The translations under genes were made by a program, and so were the position numbers. DNA of 64,000 nt, taken from the NCBI RefSeq assembly GCF_001610895.1, contig NZ_CP011276.1:17116-81115 (forward strand), written 5' to 3'. The notes beneath the pieces are model-generated. The model saw only the letters and a list, made by a program, of their open reading frames with translations. It was not told where the DNA came from and searched no databases. Shown here piece after piece: positions 58,364 to 64,000 of this stretch. Numbering within the stretch: position 1 is the stretch's first letter; each line of letters begins with the position of its first letter. The stretch is from Planctomyces sp. SH-PL62 (GTDB taxonomy: Bacteria > Planctomycetota > Planctomycetia > Isosphaerales > Isosphaeraceae).

Positions 58364-58468
58364 GAAGGCGCGCGTGTTCTAGTCCCTGGAGAATCGGCCT
58401 GGGCGGGGACCCCAGCGGAAATGGCGGCTTTCGTCCGGGCGATCGCGGAACCTAATGGAGGCCAGACC

Positions 58469-59107
58469 ATGATCGCCGTCGCGTCTCGTCGATTGGAGCG
58501 GAATTCGACCTGCGCCTTGACGTTTCTCGTCCTCTCCTGGGCCGTCCCCGCCTTCGCGGGAGGGGGCAATGTGTTACCCCCGACAGCCAGGCCGCACGGC
58601 TATTCGCTGACGGACCTGGCCAGGATCACGGGGGTCTTCAACGGGGCTTCGCCGCGGGACGGGGTCTCGCCGACGGAGGGGACGCCGTTCGAGATGCTCT
58701 ATGCGCGGGCGAACGGCGACAAGGTCTTCCACGTGGATCCGGGCACGACGCTCTACGTCCCGGTCGCCTACTCCGTCGGCGACGGGATCGACGTAGACGA
58801 CAAGGCGGCGGTCGCCAACCTCTACTTCAGCCCGGAGAAGTACGGAGCGGACTACATCGAGATCGTCGTCGACGGCCGGGTCGCGTCGCTGATCCGGTTC
58901 GGCTATCCGGTCGGGGCGTTCCTGCCCCTTGATGGGGGCGGCACGCTGGACTATTCCACCGTCGCCGCCTTCCTCTCGCCCCTGACGCCGGGGACGCACA
59001 AGGTGACGATCCGGGCCCTGTTCGACGGCGCCCTACTGGGCGGGGGCACCTTCGAATATTCGGACACGTACACCGTGGTCGTGGACCGGCCGGGTCGTTG
59101 TCGCTGA
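58469..59107 (+). CDS. Secreted protein of unknown function
   Basis: A 212-residue protein with signal peptide TCALTFLVLSWAVPAFAGGG, cleaved near residue 28. The mature part looks all-beta: TTLYVPVAYSVGDGIDVDD near 90, ADYIEIVVDGRVASLIRFGY near 130 and PGTHKVTIRALFDGALLGGG near 175. The TVRA-like end resembles an immunoglobulin-type fold. No family identified. The ATG at 58469 follows TGGAGGCC. It starts about 100 bases beyond the AT-rich part of the origin. Confidence 0.65.
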   Translation: MIAVASRRLERNSTCALTFLVLSWAVPAFAGGGNVLPPTARPHGYSLTDLARITGVFNGASPRDGVSPTEGTPFEMLYARANGDKVFHVDPGTTLYVPVAYSVGDGIDVDDKAAVANLYFSPEKYGADYIEIVVDGRVASLIRFGYPVGAFLPLDGGGTLDYSTVAAFLSPLTPGTHKVTIRALFDGALLGGGTFEYSDTYTVVVDRPGRCR

Positions 59108-59317
59108 CCCGGCGCGGCCGCCCGGGCAAGGAGTTCGCGTGGTCGATTCGGGCGAGTTTTCCGGTACCGTCTTGCACGAGGGAATTGGGAGCACTACAAA
59201 TGTCTTCGACTTCGATGCGAGGGGTTCCCCTCGCTTGCGGTCCGGGCTCCCCCCCGACGGATGCATGCGGACCTGGAAGTTTCGTTCCTCGATCGACCAC
59301 CCTTCGACGGAGGCGGC

Positions 59318-61447
59318 ATGCCCTGGAAGCGACGCGTCATCGCGCTGGCCCTGCTCGCTTCGATCGCGCCGACGACGTTCGGCCGGGACGCCGATGAGGC
59401 CGAGGCCCGGCCGGAGCCTCCGGACAAGGTCTCGAACGACGACCCCGGTCGCCCGTTGCAGATGCCGCCGGCGACCACCGAGGTCAAGGAGGCGCTCGAG
59501 GATTTCGAGCGGTTTCGGAAGCGAGGCGCGTGGGAACGGGCCCTCAAGGCGCTCTACTCGATCAACGACGACCAGGCCCTCCGATTCGTCGACGGCTCGG
59601 ACGGGTTCATCATCCCCGTGGCGAGGAAGCGCCGCGAGGTCCTGACCGCCCTCCCCCCCGAGGGCCAGGCCGCCTACCGTCTGTTCTACGACGCCGAGGC
59701 TCGTAAGCTGTTCGAGCAGGCCCAGGGGGACGCCGAGCAGGCGAACCTGGAGCGGATCTACTCGGCCTACTTCACGACGACGGTCGGGGCCGCGGCCGCT
59801 GATCGGCTGGGCGACCTCGACTTCGAGCAGGGCCGGTTCGACCGCGCGGCCGACTGCTGGCTCTCCATCCTCCGCGACCGCCCCGACGCCGACGTCCCCG
59901 CCGCGACGGTCGCCGTCAAGGCCGCGATCGCCCTCTTCCGGGCCGGCCGACGATCGGAGTTCGACCAACTCCGGGCCGAGATCGAGGATCGCCACCGCGA
60001 CGAGCCCACGACCCTCGGCGGCGAGACCGCCACGCCCCCCGAATGGCTCCGCCGCCTCGTCGACGCCCCGGCCCCGGACACCGCCGCCTCGGAGGGATCG
60101 GAGCGTAAGGACGGTCAGTCCGACGCGCCGCTCGAACTGGCCGATCCCGCCACGCCCGCCTGGCAGTTCAGGATCGCCGACTCGATCGAGGCGGGGATGG
60201 GCCCCGTCGAGCTCAATCAGTGGCGTTCCAGCCCGCTCAACTCGGCCCGGCCCGCCGCGGCCGTGGATGGGAAGACGCTCTATCTAAACTACCTGGGGCG
60301 AATCCTGGCGATCGACCTGGAGTCGGGCCGGCTGCGATGGCGGACCGAATCATTCCATCAGGTCGAGCAGCTCTCGTCGCAGCCCGCCGGCCAGATGCTC
60401 GACCCCACCCGGTTCGCGATCCTGGCGCGCGGCGAACGGCTCTGGACCGTCTCGCGGGATATGAAGGATCAGAACTACATGCCGGCGTTCCGGCTCGAAT
60501 GCCGGCGGGCCGAGGACGGCGAGGTCGTCTGGAAGCTGGCGGACCTGCCCGAATACGCGGGCTACGCACCGTCGGGACCGCCGATCCTGGAGGACGGCAA
60601 GCTGTTCGTCCCGGTCAAGATCCAGCAGAACCAGCCGCTCCCCGAGCAATGGGTCCTGGCGCTCCGGCCCGAGGACGGCCGCCTGATCTGGAAGACGCAG
60701 GTCGCCGTCTCGCGCCAGGGCCAGCCGATGTACTCGTACTACAACCGCCCCGATCAATCGCCCCAGGTCCGGCTGCTCCTGAAGTCCGGGGCGCTGTACG
60801 TCGACACCCACGTCGGCCTTCTGGCCCGGCTCGACGCCGATTCCGGGATGCTCGACTGGGGATACGGCTACGAGACGGCCCCGGTGGAGACGGAACGCTA
60901 CTTTTTCTACGGCAACCAGACTCAAGAGCCCCAGGCGGCCGGCGAGCCCCCACGCGAGCACGGCGACGCGCTCGTGTTCAAGGGGGTCCAGTCGAGCCGG
61001 ATTTACGCGATCGACCCCAACCGGATGACGGTCGCGTGGCGACGGCCGTTCGGCAAGGCGTCCCGCGTGCTCGGGGCCGACGACCGCTCGATCTATCTCG
61101 GCGGCGAGGAGCTGGCCGCTCTCGACGCGCAGACCCGGACGCTCTCCTGGGCGACGCGACTTCCCGGCGGCAGCCTCCAGGGTTCCGTCCTGATCGGCGC
61201 CAACGGCGTCTGGCAGGCGACGCCCCGGGGCGTCTTCGAACTCGACCCCGCCACGGGGCGGGTGCGGCGGATCTTCCGGGGTGAGGACCTCGGCGCCGAG
61301 ACGGGCGATCTGATCCTGGCCGGCGACCGGCTGCTGACCATTTCCAACCGCGCGATCACCGCCTACCCGAGGCGGCCGGCGGACGCCCGCGAGGCGTCGC
61401 GACCGGACCCGCCGGCGAATCCCCCGCAGGAGGACCCCTCGCGATGA
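59318..61447 (+). CDS. Secreted PQQ-like beta-propeller repeat protein
   Basis: A 709-residue exported protein with signal peptide [17 protein letters not shown]. Residues about 45-270 are helical with TPR-like pairs ([20 protein letters not shown], then [20 protein letters not shown]). From about 290 to the end are propeller blades: [49 protein letters not shown] and [18 protein letters not shown]. Such proteins often scaffold envelope complexes; there is no dehydrogenase signature. Its stop overlaps the SIMPL start (ATGA), so it begins a coupled operon. ATG 59318 has GGAGGCGG upstream. Confidence 0.85.
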   Translation: MPWKRRVIALALLASIAPTTFGRDADEAEARPEPPDKVSNDDPGRPLQMPPATTEVKEALEDFERFRKRGAWERALKALYSINDDQALRFVDGSDGFIIPVARKRREVLTALPPEGQAAYRLFYDAEARKLFEQAQGDAEQANLERIYSAYFTTTVGAAAADRLGDLDFEQGRFDRAADCWLSILRDRPDADVPAATVAVKAAIALFRAGRRSEFDQLRAEIEDRHRDEPTTLGGETATPPEWLRRLVDAPAPDTAASEGSERKDGQSDAPLELADPATPAWQFRIADSIEAGMGPVELNQWRSSPLNSARPAAAVDGKTLYLNYLGRILAIDLESGRLRWRTESFHQVEQLSSQPAGQMLDPTRFAILARGERLWTVSRDMKDQNYMPAFRLECRRAEDGEVVWKLADLPEYAGYAPSGPPILEDGKLFVPVKIQQNQPLPEQWVLALRPEDGRLIWKTQVAVSRQGQPMYSYYNRPDQSPQVRLLLKSGALYVDTHVGLLARLDADSGMLDWGYGYETAPVETERYFFYGNQTQEPQAAGEPPREHGDALVFKGVQSSRIYAIDPNRMTVAWRRPFGKASRVLGADDRSIYLGGEELAALDAQTRTLSWATRLPGGSLQGSVLIGANGVWQATPRGVFELDPATGRVRRIFRGEDLGAETGDLILAGDRLLTISNRAITAYPRRPADAREASRPDPPANPPQEDPSR

Positions 61448-62394
61448 AGCCCCCCCGCGCGTCCTGGAAATCCGCCGCGCACCCCCCGGCCTGGCTTGCG
61501 TCGGCGGCCCTCGCCTGCGCGTTCGTCGGCTTCGGACCGATCGCGCCTTCGCCCGCCGCCGCCCAGGTCCCGGCCGGGGCCCAGGAAGCCGAAGGCCTCT
61601 GGGTTCTGGGCAAAGGGACGGCGTCGGCCCGGCCGAGCCTCGTCGAGATCGACCTGGACGTCTCCGCCGCCGCCGAGCTGACCGGCGACGCCATCGTGAA
61701 GTTCCGGGACGCCAAGAAGCGCGTCCACGACGCCTTCGCGGCCCTGAAGCTCCCGGGCGTGACCATCGACGAACGCGGGCTCCTCCTGGACCAGAAAGGG
61801 GCGGCGTTCAACCCCTACATGATGGATTACGGGGTCCAGTCCAAGGCCAGGAGCGAGGTCCAGCTCTCGCGCAAGCTGGTGGTGAAGGCGACCGGAATCC
61901 AGGCGATGGAGGAGGAGGCGGTCCTCCAGCTCGTCGGCCGGCTGCTCGACGTCGCGCAGGACGCCGGGGCGCACGTGGGCCCGCCGGGCAACGCCGCGAT
62001 GATGGCCTATCGCTTCGGGACCACGTCGACGACCGCCCTCGTCCGCTTCGTCGTCGAGGACCACGAAGCGCTCAGGGAACAGGCCTACGCCAAGGCCGCG
62101 GCCGACGCCCGCGGCCGCGCCGAGCGGCTCGCCCGGCTCAACGGCGTGACCCTCGGCCCGGTGCTCTCCGTCCGCGAGGTCCCGACGGCCTCGAACTCGG
62201 GCTCGGGCTCGTCGCAGTCGATCTACGCCCTGATGTACGGCATCGCCCCGTCCCAGGCGACGGACGACGACGCCGACGACCGGCTGACGACCGCGAAGTT
62301 CCAGGAGGTGCCGATCCACGTCGAACTCCAGGTCCGGTTCGCGATCGCGCCGGTCGATCCCAAGACGATCCGCTCCGAGGGCATCAAGCCATGA
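61444..62394 (+). CDS. SIMPL-domain (DUF541) secreted protein
   Basis: A 316-residue exported protein with signal-like segment [20 protein letters not shown]. The SIMPL domain begins with [20 protein letters not shown] near 55 and includes [31 protein letters not shown] and the C-terminal [25 protein letters not shown] proteins are periplasmic or outer-membrane-linked and of uncertain role, partly tied to oxidative stress. The gene overlaps both neighbours (ATGA at each end). Confidence 0.87.
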   Translation: MKPPRASWKSAAHPPAWLASAALACAFVGFGPIAPSPAAAQVPAGAQEAEGLWVLGKGTASARPSLVEIDLDVSAAAELTGDAIVKFRDAKKRVHDAFAALKLPGVTIDERGLLLDQKGAAFNPYMMDYGVQSKARSEVQLSRKLVVKATGIQAMEEEAVLQLVGRLLDVAQDAGAHVGPPGNAAMMAYRFGTTSTTALVRFVVEDHEALREQAYAKAAADARGRAERLARLNGVTLGPVLSVREVPTASNSGSGSSQSIYALMYGIAPSQATDDDADDRLTTAKFQEVPIHVELQVRFAIAPVDPKTIRSEGIKP

Positions 62395-63507
62395 GCCCGT
62401 CCCCGAGCGGACTCGATCTGGCGCATTTCGGCCTCGGCTCCCGCCGCGCGTTCCTGAGGCGTTGCGCCGTGGCCGTCCCGACGCTGGCGGCCGGCGGGGG
62501 CTGGCTGGCCGGGACCGTCGCGGGGCTGTCGGCCGAGGAAGTCCTCCCCAAGCACGTCACGCCCGAGACGATCCGGGCCGTGCTGAAAGGCCTGGATTAC
62601 CTGACCTCGCAGCAGGCCGACGACGGCTCGTGGATCACCGGCGGCGGCCAGACCTACCCGGTGGCGATGACCGGACTGGCCGGGACCGCCCTCCTGGCCC
62701 ACGGCGACACCCCCCACGCGCGGCAAGTATTCCCGATCCGTCCAGGGGGCCGTCGAGTTCCTGGTCCGCTGCGCCACGCCGAGCGGCCTGATCACCGGGC
62801 CGGGCCAGGACGGCGGCATCCCGATGCACGGCCACGGCTTCGCGCTCATGTTCCTGGCCAGCGTCTACGGCATGATCACCAAGGAGGCCCTGCGCAAGCA
62901 GGTGCAGACGGCCGTCCGCAAGGCCGTCGTCCTCACCAGCCAGGGCCAGAGCGGCGCCGGCGGCTGGACGTACACCCCCGGCTCCGGCGACGAAGGGTCG
63001 GTGACCGTCACCCAGGTCCAGGCGCTCCGCGCCGCCCAGAACGCCGGCTTCCTGGTCCCGCAGGCGGTGATCGAGGAGGCGGTGAAGTACCTGGACAAGT
63101 GCCGCACGCCCGAGGGGGGCATCCAGTACTCGCTCTCCAGCCCCACCGGGCCCCGGTTGGCGATCTCGGCCGCCGCCGTCGCCACCCTCTACAACGCCGG
63201 CCAGTTCGACGGCCCCATCGCCACCGACTGCCTGAAATACGTCTGGGACCAGTTCCGAGCCAACGAACAGTGGAGCAAGGGAGGCGGGCACGACTACTAC
63301 GCCCACCTCTACGCCTCTCAGGGCTTCTACATGGCCGGCGACGCCTACTGGGACGAGTACTTCCCCAAGGCCCGAGACCAGCTCATCGCCCAGCAGCAGC
63401 CCGACGGCTCCTGGCAAGGCGACGGAATCGGCCAGGTTTTCGGTACGTCCGTCGCGACGATCATCCTTCAACTGCCGTTCAAATTCCTCCCGGTCTTCCA
63501 GCGCTGA
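62391..63507 (+). CDS. Prenyltransferase/squalene-oxidase repeat protein, interrupted by a one-base frameshift
   Basis: Joined, 371 residues. A Tat-like leader ([19 protein letters not shown]) is followed by alpha-toroid repeats of the terpene cyclase type: [19 protein letters not shown] near 68, [20 protein letters not shown] near 188, [18 protein letters not shown] near 225 and [20 protein letters not shown] near 340. The QxxDGSW pattern is the QW-like motif. The frame breaks at the C6 run 62710-62715; removing one C gives [20 protein letters not shown]. No DxDD catalytic motif is seen, so enzymatic activity is doubtful. ATG 62391 overlaps the SIMPL stop. Confidence 0.82.
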
Positions 63508-63536
63508 TCCGATTCGAACCGTTTAGGGGACGCACC

Positions 63537-64000
<464 letters not shown>

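Noticed and set aside
63505..63525. A GGTTCGAATC-like T-arm on the minus strand between the last two genes
   Set aside because: The gap is only 29 bases and no acceptor or anticodon stems can be formed; it is not a tRNA.

Overview
The window looks like part of a high-GC planctomycete replicon, most likely from the Isosphaeraceae. The lineage call rests on established family knowledge: DUF1592/DUF1552/DUF1080 genes, Ser/Thr kinases fused to TPR arrays, a FGly sulfatase, a CSLREA/dockerin surface giant, N-terminal LE(S/D)R motifs, and many TTG/GTG starts with ATGA/GTGA overlaps. Two regions mark it as a plasmid or secondary replicon. At 0.18-2.57 kb there is a parAB pair preceded by four copies of a TATAC-N5-GTATA element. 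At 56.3-58.36 kb there is a RepA-type initiator gene facing an array of alternating 22-bp iterons, with a sigma70-like promoter, an operator-like palindrome and an AT-rich stretch.

Layout. 0-2.6 kb: end of an unidentified gene, putative centromere, parA, parB. 2.6-4.2 kb: porin. 4.25-9.13 kb (minus): a coupled operon of SDR, CoA-transferase, thiolase and GntP-type permease that reads as 3-hydroxybutyrate/acetoacetate use. 9.4-13 kb: TPR protein, MscL, DUF1254 protein. 13.3-15.6 kb: broken sulfatase. 16.2-17.6 kb: FadL-like protein. 17.87-19.88 kb: complete group II intron. 20.5-25.6 kb: a small 19-residue-repeat protein, an aldo/keto reductase, a kinase-TPR pseudogene and an IS remnant. 25.97-34.8 kb: TIGR03032 protein and a 2,532-residue beta-helix/MBG/dockerin protein. 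34.8-39.7 kb: protease remnant, ECF sigma factor, siroheme sulfite/nitrite reductase, Fe-S APS/PAPS reductase, small unknown. 40.0-46.2 kb: five overlapping genes encoding an HlyD/TolC/MFS efflux system with two unknown envelope proteins. 46.2-53.2 kb (minus): GntR regulator followed by DUF1592, DUF1552 and DUF1080 genes. 53.4-56.3 kb: intact kinase-TPR. 56.3-58.4 kb: repA and origin. 58.5-64 kb: secreted unknown, then a coupled PQQ-propeller, SIMPL, prenyltransferase-like and MoxR operon leaving the window.

Quality. At least five otherwise healthy genes are broken by one-base indels inside or beside C/G runs (near 8110, 9997, 21433, 50802, 62712). Their halves rejoin perfectly with one base added or removed, so these are probably sequence errors. 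The sulfatase (about 10 bases missing) and the 22-24.7 kb kinase (catalytic core missing) cannot be explained this way and look genuinely decayed. Decay and mobile elements cluster at 13-26 kb.
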